A stretch of 64,000 nucleotides of DNA from Planctomycetota bacterium (GTDB lineage Bacteria > Planctomycetota > Phycisphaerae > Sedimentisphaerales > Anaerohalosphaeraceae). The position numbers were made by a program, and so were the translations under genes. Where the stretch lies: positions 1 to 64,000 of the forward strand of contig VRUI01000020.1 of NCBI GenBank assembly GCA_019456225.1, read 5' to 3'. The notes under the pieces are model-generated. The model saw only the letters and a list, made by a program, of their open reading frames with translations. It was not told where the DNA came from and ran no database searches. This document shows positions 25,311 through 34,414 of this stretch, one piece after another (position 1 is the first letter of the stretch; each line of letters begins with the position of its first letter).

Positions 25311-26219
25311 ATCTTCTTGCTCTATCTCCTCCGGAGCAGTAGTAAGCTTCTTTAGCAGCCATAATTGGCCTACTGCCATTGCCAGGGCCAGCGGCATCAT
25401 CGCATAGCCGCCGAAGTCGTGGAATAAAGTCTCCCAGCGGTCCCCTTCAAGGTAAGTAAAAGCTATCGAGGTTATCGCAAGGCGAATAGTATTACACAGC
25501 AGTGCAATAGGCAAGCATGTGGCGAAGACTATCGCCTTTTCCCATTTTGGCCGGTTGGCAAGCAAAACTACAAGCCCGATGATCACAAAGAAAGCGGTGA
25601 CCATCCTAAGTCCGTTACAGGCCTCTGCGACAGCTACCGTCGTCTCGCCAAGCCGGATAATATTGCCCTCTCTGACAACGTCATATCCGATCATCTCAAG
25701 CGAAAAGACCGCAGACTCGGTCGACCACCTCTGCAATGGCTGAGTAATACTCGCCTGCACCTGGTTTGGCCAGGGCAGCATAAAGAACAGAAACAGAAGA
25801 ACCGAAAAGACCTTCCAGAATAAACGCCAGCCAAAGACAAGCAAAACCAGCGAAAATATCGTAAGAACAATAGAAAACCTCTCCAGCGAACTCATCATTA
25901 AAAACGTCCCAGCCATCCTGACAAACTGAGCAAACACAAAAGCAGCAATCCCAAACCAAACCGCAGGTCTTATCTCTACATCCTTTAGCCTGTCACGTCT
26001 TGACCAGAGGACATAGACAGCAAGCAGCGGAACCAGGAGACCGGATGAAAACTCATCGCTGGCCATCCACATCGCCCACAGGTCTTTAATATTGGGCCAG
26101 TGTGACCAGAGAAAAACAGCAAGAAGCAAGCAGCAACCAGCTATCAGTTGCCAGTGGCCAGCTATCAGCTGTTTAGCCGAGGTCGGAGTTTGGATTTTAG
26201 ATTTAAAGGGTGTTTTCAA
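25233..26219 (-). CDS. Exosortase (EpsH/Xrt family)
   Basis: Multi-span inner-membrane cysteine transpeptidase-like enzyme that cleaves PEP-CTERM tags; 328 residues. The family's invariant residues are present: Cys201 in AEACNGLRM, Arg246 in NTIRLA and His267 in FHDFGGY. About eight TMs are expected, with SSGLLVPLLAVYVLW at the start of the conserved core. Odd points: the first helix region (about 16-35, AKQLIAGHWQLIAGCCLLLAV) and the last 22 residues (three KQQRASS units) are both encoded by heptad repeat DNA. The start is TTG with AGGT upstream; the next Met is residue 50, inside the core. Likely substrates include the two PEP-CTERM proteins at 3-4.5 kb. Confidence 0.9.
   Translation of the reverse strand: MKTPFKSKIQTPTSAKQLIAGHWQLIAGCCLLLAVFLWSHWPNIKDLWAMWMASDEFSSGLLVPLLAVYVLWSRRDRLKDVEIRPAVWFGIAAFVFAQFVRMAGTFLMMSSLERFSIVLTIFSLVLLVFGWRLFWKVFSVLLFLFFMLPWPNQVQASITQPLQRWSTESAVFSLEMIGYDVVREGNIIRLGETTVAVAEACNGLRMVTAFFVIIGLVVLLANRPKWEKAIVFATCLPIALLCNTIRLAITSIAFTYLEGDRWETLFHDFGGYAMMPLALAMAVGQLWLLKKLTTAPEEIEQEDVVSKQQRASSKQQRASSKQQRASSK
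26121..26177 (-). repeat. Heptad array coding the exosortase N-terminus
   Basis: On +: AGCAAGC, AGCAACC, AGCTATC, AGTTGCC, AGTGGCC, AGCTATC, AGCTGTT in exact 7-base register. It lies wholly inside the exosortase frame and encodes about residues 16-35. Confidence 0.7.
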
Positions 26220-26240
26220 TTTTCTACCTAAATTGAAATC

Positions 26241-26514
26241 AGCAGGAAGCGGGAAGCAAGAAGCAGGTAGCTAACCGCTGTTTGCTCTTTGCTGTCTGCT
26301 ATTCGCTGTTTGCTGTTTGCTCATTGCTGTTTGCTCTTTGCTCTTTGCTCTTTGCTCTTTGCTCTTTGCTCTTTGCTCATTGCTGTTTGCTCATTGCTGT
26401 CTGCTGTTTGCTCATTGCTGTTTGCTCTTTGCTACTTGCTGTTTGCTATTTGCTATTTGCTATTTGCTATTTGCTATTTGCTATTTGCTATTTGCTCATT
26501 GCTGTTTGCTATCA
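26241..26514. repeat. Longest intergenic dyad heptad array
   Basis: About 275 bases between the exosortase and the nucleotidyltransferase-like gene. On +: AGCAGGA, AGCGGGA, AGCAAGA, AGCAGGT, turnover AGCTAACCGCT at 26269-26279, then some 33 NNNNGCT heptads including six CTTTGCT and seven CTATTTG-type copies in a row. The same turnover occurs at 23969. Open frames through it (MLIAVCSLLFALC...) are repeat artefacts with a 7-residue period. Confidence 0.85.
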
Positions 26515-27804
26515 GCCGGCTTCTGGCCGCTGACAAATCTTTCTCATAATTCTTTCCAATACCCCACCGCCTTTTACTGCTACTGCTGTGTCTGCGAGAA
26601 CGGCGTCATCTTCGACTGTGGTATTAGCGGCGACTACGCTATCGCTTATATGACAGCCGGAGCCAACCGATGCCCTATCCCAAAGAATACTGTTTACAAC
26701 AACGCTGCCAGTTCCAACAACGGAATTCCTGCCAATAACAGCAGGCCCAAGTACAACTGCACCTCGCTCGATCTTCGCCCCATCAAGAACAGCAACCGGT
26801 CCGACAATACGGGCATCAGCGGCAATCTCAACATCCTTACCAATCCAAACATCGTCAAGGCCGTTAAACTTTTCCAGCCCATTGGCATCCAGGCCATTAA
26901 AGGCGTTGGCAGCGGCGACAAGATACTCGCGCCGATTGCGGAAATTATTTACATTGCCCGGCAGAGTCGCATGATAAATCTTCTTATCAGCAGCAAGCAG
27001 AGCGGGGATAAGACTTTCCTTAATATCAAAATAACCTATCGCAGGAATATGCTCCAAAACAGAAGAGTTGCAGACATAAATGCCGGCGCCTTCGCCTTGA
27101 CGGCTACGGCGAGCAGACAGCAAACAGCAATCAGCAGGCAGCTTTTCTTTTCCCTTAGCTAATTGCTCATTGCTACCTGCTACCTGCTCATTCTCTGCTG
27201 TTTGCTGTTTGCTTCCTGCTGTTTGCTCACTGCTCTTTGCTCCTTGCTTCTTGCTTCCTGCTACCTGCTCATTTTCTGCTCCTTGCTGTTTGCTACCTGC
27301 TACCTGCTCATTCTCTGCTGTTTGCTTCTTGCTACCTGCTACCTGCTCATTTTCTGCTGCTTGCTTCTTGCTTCCTGCTGTTTGCTCTTTCGGTTCAAAA
27401 AATACTGTCAGATCTGAACCGCCCTCTTTATGTGCCTTCAGCAGCTCATCAATACGTGGCGGAGAAACCATACTGCCCTGAAAAACGACCAGCAGCCCCC
27501 CCCGCACATCATCCGCGTCACCGTTAACTGCATCACGAATACAACCAGCCGAACCAACCGGAAAAGGTTCATCCATAAACGTCAAATCAGGGCATTTAGT
27601 CTTATCAATAGTTCGCTCAATAACAGCCCCACACCCATTAGAGCAGACCACAGCCTCGCTAACGCCCTGCGCAGAAAGACCGCTAAGCAAACGCTCAACA
27701 ACCGGAGCCCCAACCACCGGCCAAAGACATGTAGCAAGAGAAGAAGTCAAAGGGCAACGCCGAAGATCACGACTGCTGGCCAGGATGATAGTTTTGTAGT
27801 TCAT
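26512..27804 (-). CDS. Nucleotidyltransferase-like/hexapeptide protein with repeat insert
   Basis: 430 residues from the ATG at 27804 (an upstream frame to 27879 is not needed). Residues 1-137 resemble a sugar-nucleotide pyrophosphorylase fold (MNYKTIILASSRDLRRCPLT, GLLVVFQGSMV, DLTVFFEP), but the catalytic GXGTR loop is replaced by ASSRDLRRCPLT, so activity is doubtful. Residues about 140-231 are a low-complexity insert of ENEQVAGSKKQTA-type units from heptad DNA. The fold resumes with GEGAGIYVCNSSVLEHIP, followed by a beta-helix of hexapeptides (VWIGKDVEIAADARIVGPV, GPAVIGRNSVVGTGSVV). It resembles the N-terminal half of the sugar transferase at 18.9 kb. Role unknown, perhaps regulatory. 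Confidence 0.7.
   Translation of the reverse strand: MNYKTIILASSRDLRRCPLTSSLATCLWPVVGAPVVERLLSGLSAQGVSEAVVCSNGCGAVIERTIDKTKCPDLTFMDEPFPVGSAGCIRDAVNGDADDVRGGLLVVFQGSMVSPPRIDELLKAHKEGGSDLTVFFEPKEQTAGSKKQAAENEQVAGSKKQTAENEQVAGSKQQGAENEQVAGSKKQGAKSSEQTAGSKQQTAENEQVAGSNEQLAKGKEKLPADCCLLSARRSRQGEGAGIYVCNSSVLEHIPAIGYFDIKESLIPALLAADKKIYHATLPGNVNNFRNRREYLVAAANAFNGLDANGLEKFNGLDDVWIGKDVEIAADARIVGPVAVLDGAKIERGAVVLGPAVIGRNSVVGTGSVVVNSILWDRASVGSGCHISDSVVAANTTVEDDAVLADTAVAVKGGGVLERIMRKICQRPEAG
27112..27387 (-). repeat. In-frame heptad array inside a coding sequence
   Basis: 276 bases (92 codons). On +: AGC heptads at 27112-27152, a C/T-rich core, then GCT heptads from 27168. The GCT part is organised in 39-base units (GCTACCT, GCTACCT, GCTCATTNTCT, GCTNNTT, GCTNNTT), so the protein has a 13-residue period. 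Intergenic arrays have plain 7- or 21-base periods. Confidence 0.85.
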
Positions 27805-27841
27805 AATATAACTGGAAGTCCATTGCCTGACTGCTATTTTA

Positions 27842-29743
27842 TTAAATAGTTTCAAGAAAAGCGATAATTTTCGCGACACTCATCTCAACGGAGAATTCAT
27901 GTGTAGGTAACACTATGTCTGGATTTTCCGGTTGCTCATAAGGTGCAGTAACACCTGTAAAATTTTTAATTTCTCCACTAGAGGCCATATCATAAATGCC
28001 TGGCTTAGCTCGCTTTCGACACTGGTCCAATGGAGCTGACAAATAAACTTCAATATAATTCTCTGTACCGATAATCTCCCGGGCAAGCTGGCGTTGTGAT
28101 TCATATGGAGAAAGAAATGAACATATCGTAATGACACCGGCCTCATTTAGCATACGGGCGAACTCAGCCGCACGCCGAATATTCTCTCCCCGTTCTTGAG
28201 CACTGAATCCCAGGTCCTTGCTAAATCCAAGACGTGCATTTTCACCATCAATGACATAACTATTTTGACCAGCATCGAATAACTTCCGTTCCAGATTATA
28301 TGCAATTGTTGTTTTACCAGAACCGGCAAGACCAGTCAACCAGATAGTCTTTGGCTTTGCTCCCATGCGTTCAATACGTTCTTCAATCGTAATCAAACTC
28401 TTTTGGGATGTAACATGCTTGCTCTTTGGTTCAGAATCACTTATTGAAACATCGCTTACGTCAGCAGGTACACGGTCAAGAATCATACCGGCACCAACGG
28501 TATTATTTGTTATTCGATCAACAATAATAAATGAGCCTGTGGCTCGATTTCGGTTATATGGATCATAAGCAATCGGCTGGCTTAAGGTAAACACGCACCG
28601 ACCGATTTCATTAAGGTTCAATTCTGTTTCCTTAGATCGATGAAGCGTATTGACATCGACACGATAATGGAGTTTCGAAACACGACCGGATACCGCTTTG
28701 GTGGTCTGTTTAATATAGTAGTCCTTATCAAGACTCAAGGGTTCATCGGACATCCATACAACCATAGCGTCGATTGTCCTGTCAACCTTGGGCACATTAT
28801 GAACATGAACCAGCATGTCACCGCGACTTATATCAACTTCATCTTCTGTCGTAATTCCAACTGCCAACGGTGGAAAGGCCTCATCCAACTCACCGTCAGG
28901 ACTAAAGACCGTTTTGACTTTTGTTTTCACTCCGGAAGGGATGACCATAACCTCTTCGCCAGGCTTAATAGTACCGGACGCTACAGTACCGAGATATCCT
29001 CGAAATGTTCGATCCGGCCGCAATACATACTGAACAGGAAAACGCAAATCAATCAGATTACGATCAGAAGCGATATGCACACTTTCAAGATGATTAAGTA
29101 AAGTACTCCCCCTGTACCAAGGCATATTTTTACTGGTCTCAACAACATTATCTCCTTTAAGGGCACTTACGGGAATGAAAGTTACATCAGCAACTTCCAG
29201 TTTCGCAGCGAACTCCGTATAATCTTCACAAATCTTGCTGTAAACATCCTCAGAATAATCCACAAGATCCATCTTATTGACAGCAACGACTATATGGGGG
29301 ATTCCCAGTAAAGAAGTTATAAACGTATGTCGCTTAGACTGAGTAAGGACACCGTTTTCAGCATCGATCAAGATGATCGATAGATTTGCTGTCGACGCAC
29401 CAGTTGCCATATTACGAGTATATTGTTCATGCCCGGGACTATCGGCAATAATAAACTTCCTCTTGGGCGTGGTAAAGTAACGATATGCCACATCAATAGT
29501 AATCCCCTGCTCACGTTCAGCTTTCAGGCCGTCGGTAACAAGCGCAAGATCAATATCGCCGCCGACCGTTCCCCATCGGTCCGAGGCAGTCTTAACCGCA
29601 TCAAGCTGGTCTTCATAAATACCTTTAGAGTCATACAGTAAACGTCCGATCAATGTACTTTTACCATCATCAACACTTCCAGCGGTTACGAAACGTAAAA
29701 GGTCTTTCTTTTTATCCTGCTCTAGTAATGTAATCGCATCCAT
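27842..29743 (-). CDS. cysNC: Bifunctional sulfate adenylyltransferase subunit 1/APS kinase
   Basis: 633 residues. Residues 1-440 are the CysN GTPase: GSVDDGKSTLIGRLLYDSKG (22-41), DSPGHEQYTRNMATGAS, NKMDLVDYS, followed by two beta-barrels; it drives ATP + sulfate to APS with CysD. Residues about 455-633 are an APS kinase with P-loop GLAGSGKTT (about 470) and GFSAQERGENIRR, giving PAPS. The fused form is common in bacteria. Inside a polysaccharide locus, with CysD, a second APS kinase, CysQ and a sulfotransferase, its likely job is PAPS for polymer sulfation rather than only cysteine synthesis. ATG start; 78 bases after cysD. Confidence 0.95.
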   Translation of the reverse strand: MDAITLLEQDKKKDLLRFVTAGSVDDGKSTLIGRLLYDSKGIYEDQLDAVKTASDRWGTVGGDIDLALVTDGLKAEREQGITIDVAYRYFTTPKRKFIIADSPGHEQYTRNMATGASTANLSIILIDAENGVLTQSKRHTFITSLLGIPHIVVAVNKMDLVDYSEDVYSKICEDYTEFAAKLEVADVTFIPVSALKGDNVVETSKNMPWYRGSTLLNHLESVHIASDRNLIDLRFPVQYVLRPDRTFRGYLGTVASGTIKPGEEVMVIPSGVKTKVKTVFSPDGELDEAFPPLAVGITTEDEVDISRGDMLVHVHNVPKVDRTIDAMVVWMSDEPLSLDKDYYIKQTTKAVSGRVSKLHYRVDVNTLHRSKETELNLNEIGRCVFTLSQPIAYDPYNRNRATGSFIIVDRITNNTVGAGMILDRVPADVSDVSISDSEPKSKHVTSQKSLITIEERIERMGAKPKTIWLTGLAGSGKTTIAYNLERKLFDAGQNSYVIDGENARLGFSKDLGFSAQERGENIRRAAEFARMLNEAGVITICSFLSPYESQRQLAREIIGTENYIEVYLSAPLDQCRKRAKPGIYDMASSGEIKNFTGVTAPYEQPENPDIVLPTHEFSVEMSVAKIIAFLETI

Positions 29744-29821
29744 CTTTTAAAACCCTACATATATTTTAAACCAATCGATATCACAATATAATGAACGAAA
29801 AAAACATACAGCCTACCAGAC

Positions 29822-30724
29822 TTAAAAATATCCTTCCTTTTTCTTCTCTTCCATAGAACCTTCCCGGTCCTGGTCTACTGCACGGCTTTGGCGTTCGCTG
29901 TTTCTGGCAAGCATCGTTTCTTCGATAACTTCCTCAAGAGTAGTTGCTTTAGAACGAACAGCTCCCGTACAAAGCTGGCATCCTAACGTGCGAAAACGAA
30001 TCATCATCTCCTCAACCTTTTCTCCATCTTTAGCCTTATTAAGTTCCCCCGCCAGCAAAAGCATACCGTCACGTTTTATGACAGGTCTTTTTTTGGCAAA
30101 ATACAACGGGACCATTGGGATCTTTTCAGCATAAATATAGTGCCAGATATCAAGCTCAGTCCAATTAGAAAGCGGAAAAACACGAAATGACTCACCTTTT
30201 ACGTGGCGGGTATTATACAAATTCCAAAGCTCGGGACGCTGGTTTTTTGGGTCCCATTGCATGTATGAATCCCGAAAAGACAAAATACGTTCTTTGGCAC
30301 GAGATTTCTCCTCATCACGCCGGGCCCCGCCAAAAGCTGCGTCAAAGCCATGAAGCTTTAATGCCTCAATCAACGCCTGAGTCTTAAGAAGGTCTGCGCA
30401 CATGCTACATGTCCAATTACCGACATGCCCAATTCGTTCCAGAGCGTCATGATTTGTATGAACGATAAGCCTGGCACCAATATCCTTTACAAACTGGTCA
30501 CGAAATTCGATCATCTCTTTAAATTTGAATGTCGTATCAACATGCAGCAGCGGAAATGGAATCGAACCGGGAGTAAATGCCTTCTGCGCAAGGCGAACCA
30601 TTACAGAAGAGTCTTTTCCCACCGAATACATCATTACCGGATTTTCAAACTCAGCGACAACTTCTCGCATAATATGAATGCTCTCAGCTTCAAGCTGCTT
30701 GAGGTTTGACACATTATATTTCAT
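29822..30724 (-). CDS. cysD: Sulfate adenylyltransferase subunit 2
   Basis: 300 residues, the usual length. Catalytic subunit of the CysDN ATP sulfurylase. It has the PP-loop SVGKDSSVM (34-42), the [18 protein letters not shown] segment, [10 protein letters not shown], and the C-terminal [24 protein letters not shown] signature of the family. It precedes cysNC by 78 bases on the same strand and follows the TauE-like gene by about 60 bases, so the sulfate genes run as one unit. Confidence 0.97.
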   Translation of the reverse strand: MKYNVSNLKQLEAESIHIMREVVAEFENPVMMYSVGKDSSVMVRLAQKAFTPGSIPFPLLHVDTTFKFKEMIEFRDQFVKDIGARLIVHTNHDALERIGHVGNWTCSMCADLLKTQALIEALKLHGFDAAFGGARRDEEKSRAKERILSFRDSYMQWDPKNQRPELWNLYNTRHVKGESFRVFPLSNWTELDIWHYIYAEKIPMVPLYFAKKRPVIKRDGMLLLAGELNKAKDGEKVEEMMIRFRTLGCQLCTGAVRSKATTLEEVIEETMLARNSERQSRAVDQDREGSMEEKKKEGYF

Positions 30725-30787
30725 AACTTAAAAATCTTTCACCAAATACATTTTGTTTGTAGTAATAAATAAATTAGCTTAAAAACT

Positions 30788-31681
30788 TTAACGCCCTATT
30801 ACCGATATTCCTTTTATCATCTGTATTATTCTTATTCCAATCAGGATCATGGCCACCAGAACAACACCTATAAATCCTATGCGCATTTTAGAATCCTGCG
30901 CTTTGAGGCCAATCTTTGTCCCTACAAATGTCCCCAACAACCCACCAATTAGCATTACTGCTAAAAGATCATATATTATCACACCTTCTTTTCCATTGAG
31001 CGTCACAGCTATCAATGATGAAATCCATACAAGCATTAAACTCGTTCCCGCAGCCTTGACTGCCTCCTGGCCAACCAGGTAAATTAAAGCTGGTAACATT
31101 ATGACCCCACCGCCAACTCCCATCATACCAGTCAATATGCCAACAAAAAAACCAAATACGATCAGAACTATAACCGGCATCCTTATCGCACTGAGAGTTT
31201 TATATGCAGCATAAGGTGGAATTTTCATGCTAGCAAAAACTCCGGCACTTCGACTCGTTTTTGTTTTGTATTTCCTTAATATATACTGATCATATAGCAT
31301 ATAGGACGCCACCGAGAACAACAATAATACAAACAAGGACAGCAGAATAAATTGTACCGCGACAATCTCATGACCATTAATGTTCAGGGGCTCCATGTTG
31401 TCCATCTGCCCCAGAATCATCTTACCGATAACGACACCGGGAATACTGCCACTGGCAATCGTAAAGCCAAGCCGAATATCAATAGTGTCAGACTTGTAGC
31501 GTCTAATTAAACCCAAACTGCTTGTCGCAAAAATAGTCACTAAATCTGTCGCAACAGCGGATGTCGCAGGAACACTTAAGATGATCATCAAGGCCGGTGT
31601 TAAGAGAAAACCACCTCCAACACCAAATACACCTGTCAAAAAACCGACAAACAACGCTATAATAAAGCCGCCAACTAACAT
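30788..31681 (-). CDS. TauE/SafE-family membrane permease
   Basis: 297 residues with about 8 TM helices in the two-half TauE/SafE arrangement: FLTGVFGVGGGFLLTPALMI near the start and the matching GILTGMMGVGGGVIMLPALIYLVG in the second half. Members move sulfite, sulfonates or other sulfur anions. Sitting between cysC and cysD, it may import sulfate or export sulfite; the direction cannot be read from sequence. No CysT/W/A/P sulfate ABC genes are in the window, so a sulfate uptake role is attractive but unproven. Confidence 0.88.
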   Translation of the reverse strand: MLVGGFIIALFVGFLTGVFGVGGGFLLTPALMIILSVPATSAVATDLVTIFATSSLGLIRRYKSDTIDIRLGFTIASGSIPGVVIGKMILGQMDNMEPLNINGHEIVAVQFILLSLFVLLLFSVASYMLYDQYILRKYKTKTSRSAGVFASMKIPPYAAYKTLSAIRMPVIVLIVFGFFVGILTGMMGVGGGVIMLPALIYLVGQEAVKAAGTSLMLVWISSLIAVTLNGKEGVIIYDLLAVMLIGGLLGTFVGTKIGLKAQDSKMRIGFIGVVLVAMILIGIRIIQMIKGISVIGR

Positions 31682-31711
31682 AGAAAAACTCTCTGCCCTT
31701 GATAAATATCA

Positions 31712-32359
31712 TCAAAGATATTTGTCTTTAACGAATATACCTTGATCACGGAGATAAGAAAATATCCTTTCGGAGCATTCCACCGGGGTCATTTGGTGAG
31801 TTTTCAAAGCCAACTCGGCAGAGACCGGCTGTTCATACGGGGCATCAACACCTGTGAAATTTGATATCTCACCCGCCCTGACTTTCTTATAGAGTCCCTT
31901 GGGGTCCCTTTTCTCACATTCACTTAATGGCGTATCAAGGAAAACTTCTATGAATTTAGAATCACCAGAAGCCTCACGAGCCCCCTGACGACCCGAAGCA
32001 TAAGGCGATATGAATGAGCAAATCACTATAAGACCTGCTTGTGCAAATAAAGCTGAAATCTCACCTATACGACGAATGTTTTCGCCCCTGTCTTCAGCCG
32101 AAAAACCAAGATCACGGTTTAAGCCATGGCGAACATTGTCACCATCAAGAACATACGCCAAAGAGCCGTTACGTATCAGCTTTTCTTCAAGAAGAGTGGC
32201 TATTGTACTTTTCCCGGATCCTGACAGGCCAGTTATCCAGATCACACATCCGAGATGTCCTTGCAAAGCTACACGATCATCACGAGTAGTTTTACCATCC
32301 TGAAAAACAATATTTTTACTTGTAATATTATCTGGCAATTTATTACTCCCAAAAAGCAT
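31712..32359 (-). CDS. cysC: Adenylylsulfate (APS) kinase
   Basis: 215 residues. Phosphorylates APS to PAPS. P-loop WITGLSGSGKSTIA (about 40-53), YVLDGDNVRHGLNRDLGFSAEDRGENIRR, the lid-region FISPYASGRQGAREASG, and KVRAGEISNFTGVDAPYEQP are all present. It is a second APS kinase in addition to the C-terminal domain of CysNC 2 kb away and is closer to the family consensus. Its ATG overlaps the stop of cysQ as TAATG, so both are coupled. Confidence 0.96.
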   Translation of the reverse strand: MLFGSNKLPDNITSKNIVFQDGKTTRDDRVALQGHLGCVIWITGLSGSGKSTIATLLEEKLIRNGSLAYVLDGDNVRHGLNRDLGFSAEDRGENIRRIGEISALFAQAGLIVICSFISPYASGRQGAREASGDSKFIEVFLDTPLSECEKRDPKGLYKKVRAGEISNFTGVDAPYEQPVSAELALKTHQMTPVECSERIFSYLRDQGIFVKDKYL

Positions 32360-33135
32360 TATTCAACTGTATCAACAATTTCCTTAATCTTATCGTATGC
32401 CTCGGCACTGGCAGCAATGACTCCATTTACCAGCGTATCCGGCTGATTGAAGACATAAGGCTCACCTGCAAGGTCGGTAACTTTTCCACCAGCTTCAGTT
32501 ACAAGGAGAACACCTGCGGCTATATCCCATTCATTCTTTGGTGTTATACTTAAAGTAGAATCCGACATACCAGCCGCCAAACGTGCCAGCTTATAAGCAA
32601 TAGAGCCGCAGGGGCGAAGATCCAAATGTGATTCATATCCTGAAAAACGCCCCTTTTCAATGTCAGAGCTGCTAACTTCAACCACAGGTGTGCCTTTAAA
32701 TACGTGATTAGATGTTATCGGCTGACCATTAAGGCAGGCCCCTTCATCTAATACAGCATCATACAAGTCATCTGTAGATGGATTATAGATAGCAGAAAGT
32801 ATTACCTGGCCATCTTCGACGAGAGCAACAGAGACAACAAATTCCGGATTACTCAGGACGTACTCTCGTGTGCCGTCGATCGGATCTACAATCCAAACTC
32901 TTTTGCGATTTAGCCGATCCGGCCCCTTTGATTCTTCAGAAAGCCAGCCATAATCATCATGCTCTTGCAACAGCATTTTCTGTAAAATCCTGTCTGCTTC
33001 TAAATCTGCTTCTGTAAGAACTGTACGATCAATTACCTGTTGTTTTCCGATCGTCTTGACGCCAATTTCAATAACTGCTTGCCCTGCCTGGCGAACAGCC
33101 TCTCTGACAACTTCTCTTTCCTTAAGTAAAGACAT
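32359..33135 (-). CDS. cysQ: 3'(2'),5'-bisphosphate nucleotidase (CysQ type)
   Basis: 258 residues of the inositol-monophosphatase fold. The metal-binding motifs are WIVDPIDGTREYV (about 80-92) and NEWDIAAGVLLVTEAGG (about 201-217); the early WLSEES supplies a further Glu. CysQ hydrolyses PAP, the by-product of PAPS-dependent sulfotransfer, and so relieves product inhibition. Its coupling to cysC (1-base overlap) and the sulfotransferase in the locus argue for this substrate over inositol phosphate. Confidence 0.92.
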   Translation of the reverse strand: MSLLKEREVVREAVRQAGQAVIEIGVKTIGKQQVIDRTVLTEADLEADRILQKMLLQEHDDYGWLSEESKGPDRLNRKRVWIVDPIDGTREYVLSNPEFVVSVALVEDGQVILSAIYNPSTDDLYDAVLDEGACLNGQPITSNHVFKGTPVVEVSSSDIEKGRFSGYESHLDLRPCGSIAYKLARLAAGMSDSTLSITPKNEWDIAAGVLLVTEAGGKVTDLAGEPYVFNQPDTLVNGVIAASAEAYDKIKEIVDTVE

Positions 33136-33166
33136 ATTACAGCATTCCTTAACTCAAAAACTCTAA

Positions 33167-34414
33167 CTAAGATATTCTTTTCAACGAATCGTTTTTTACT
33201 AACTGCATGTCGACCGAATTAGCCCATAACATATCATATGCAGCTAACAATTTTGGTTTCTCGTAGTCCCATTCCAGTTCGTTTTCTACTCTGGATCTGC
33301 CGTACTTGCCCATTTCCTCGCGACGTTGGGGATCATCCAGCAATTCAACTATCCTGGTTGCCATGTCCACAAAGTCATTCTTCTTAGCATAAAGAGATGC
33401 TTGCTGTGCGGAAAAACGTCCTTCTGTCAAATCAAACTGAACGACAGGTTTGCCCAGTGCCATATACTCCATAATCTTATTCATAGTCGACTTGTCATTC
33501 ATCTCATTGGCCACGTCGGGATTAACACAAACATCTGCTGTATTTAGCATCTCCAACATTTCCTGATCCGGGACACGGCCTGTAAATGTCACATATTGAT
33601 CTACACCCAGTTCTTTGGCAAGCTCTTTCATTTCTGTCAATTCTGTTCCACCGCCAACCAGACCAAAATGAACATCAGTACGTCCCAAATCATGAACTAT
33701 GTACTTGGCCGCCTTAAGGAGGTAGTCTATTCCTTCCTGCTTGCCCATTACTCCCACGTAACCAACCATATATTTGCATCCCTTTTTGAGAGAATCATCG
33801 GGAGGCATTATTTTGAGGCGTTCAAGATTCGGACCACTTCGAACCACAAAAACTCGCTCAGGGTCCATCTTCCCTCTTTCTATTGCTATTTTCTTATAAG
33901 ACTCGTTTGTCGCGATCGAAACATTCGCGGCTTTGAAAGTCCATCTTTCCCAAGCCATCATAACCTTGTAGAAAAAGTCTTTCTTGCCGAATTTTGCCTC
34001 ATAAAGCTCAGGATTGATGTCATGGTGGTCAAACAAAAACTTCTTACCAAACATCTTAAAAAACAGGCCTATCAGAAATATATTATCCGGCGGGTTACAG
34101 GCATGGATCACATCAAAACCACGGGTTAATAATATCTTCCACGCGAGAACAAACTGCCAGAAAAGCGCAATAGAATATTCCAGAGCATAGCCAATCGCCC
34201 CATCGGCTTCAAATGGTAAGGGGTGCCTGTATATATTAATCCCTTTATAGCACTCGAATTTAGCCTCATAACCTTTTCCCTTGGGGCAGATAACAGAAAC
34301 CTGATAACCAGCTTCTGTAAGCGTCATTGCCTCCTGGAGAACCCTTCTATCAAAAGGTAAAGGAAGGTTTTCAACAATTATAAGAACTTTTCTTTGTTTA
34401 CCAGCAGATGCCAT
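33167..34414 (-). CDS. GT4-family glycosyltransferase
   Basis: 415 residues, GT-B fold, retaining, probably peripheral at the inner membrane. N-terminus VLIIVENLPLPFDRRVLQEAMTLTEAGYQVSVICPKG is typical of a WcaI/WbuB-like group; the C-terminal donor site has MEYMALGKPVVQFDLTEGRFSA. I start it at the ATG at 34414, which has GGAAG 8 bases upstream; a further ATG at 34429 is possible. The start overlaps the 3' end of algD by 17 bases, so the two are translationally coupled. Adds one sugar of the repeat unit; donor and acceptor unknown. Confidence 0.88.
   Translation of the reverse strand: MASAGKQRKVLIIVENLPLPFDRRVLQEAMTLTEAGYQVSVICPKGKGYEAKFECYKGINIYRHPLPFEADGAIGYALEYSIALFWQFVLAWKILLTRGFDVIHACNPPDNIFLIGLFFKMFGKKFLFDHHDINPELYEAKFGKKDFFYKVMMAWERWTFKAANVSIATNESYKKIAIERGKMDPERVFVVRSGPNLERLKIMPPDDSLKKGCKYMVGYVGVMGKQEGIDYLLKAAKYIVHDLGRTDVHFGLVGGGTELTEMKELAKELGVDQYVTFTGRVPDQEMLEMLNTADVCVNPDVANEMNDKSTMNKIMEYMALGKPVVQFDLTEGRFSAQQASLYAKKNDFVDMATRIVELLDDPQRREEMGKYGRSRVENELEWDYEKPKLLAAYDMLWANSVDMQLVKNDSLKRIS

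Noticed and set aside
26241-26514. CRISPR-like tandem repeat
   Set aside because: The unit is 7 bases with no unique spacers, no conserved 25-40-base repeat and no cas genes.
26282-27162. Plus-strand frames of 80-281 codons through the heptad arrays (MLIAVCSLLFALC...)
   Set aside because: They are repeat translation with a 7-residue period, exist in several frames at once, and overlap a better-supported minus-strand gene.
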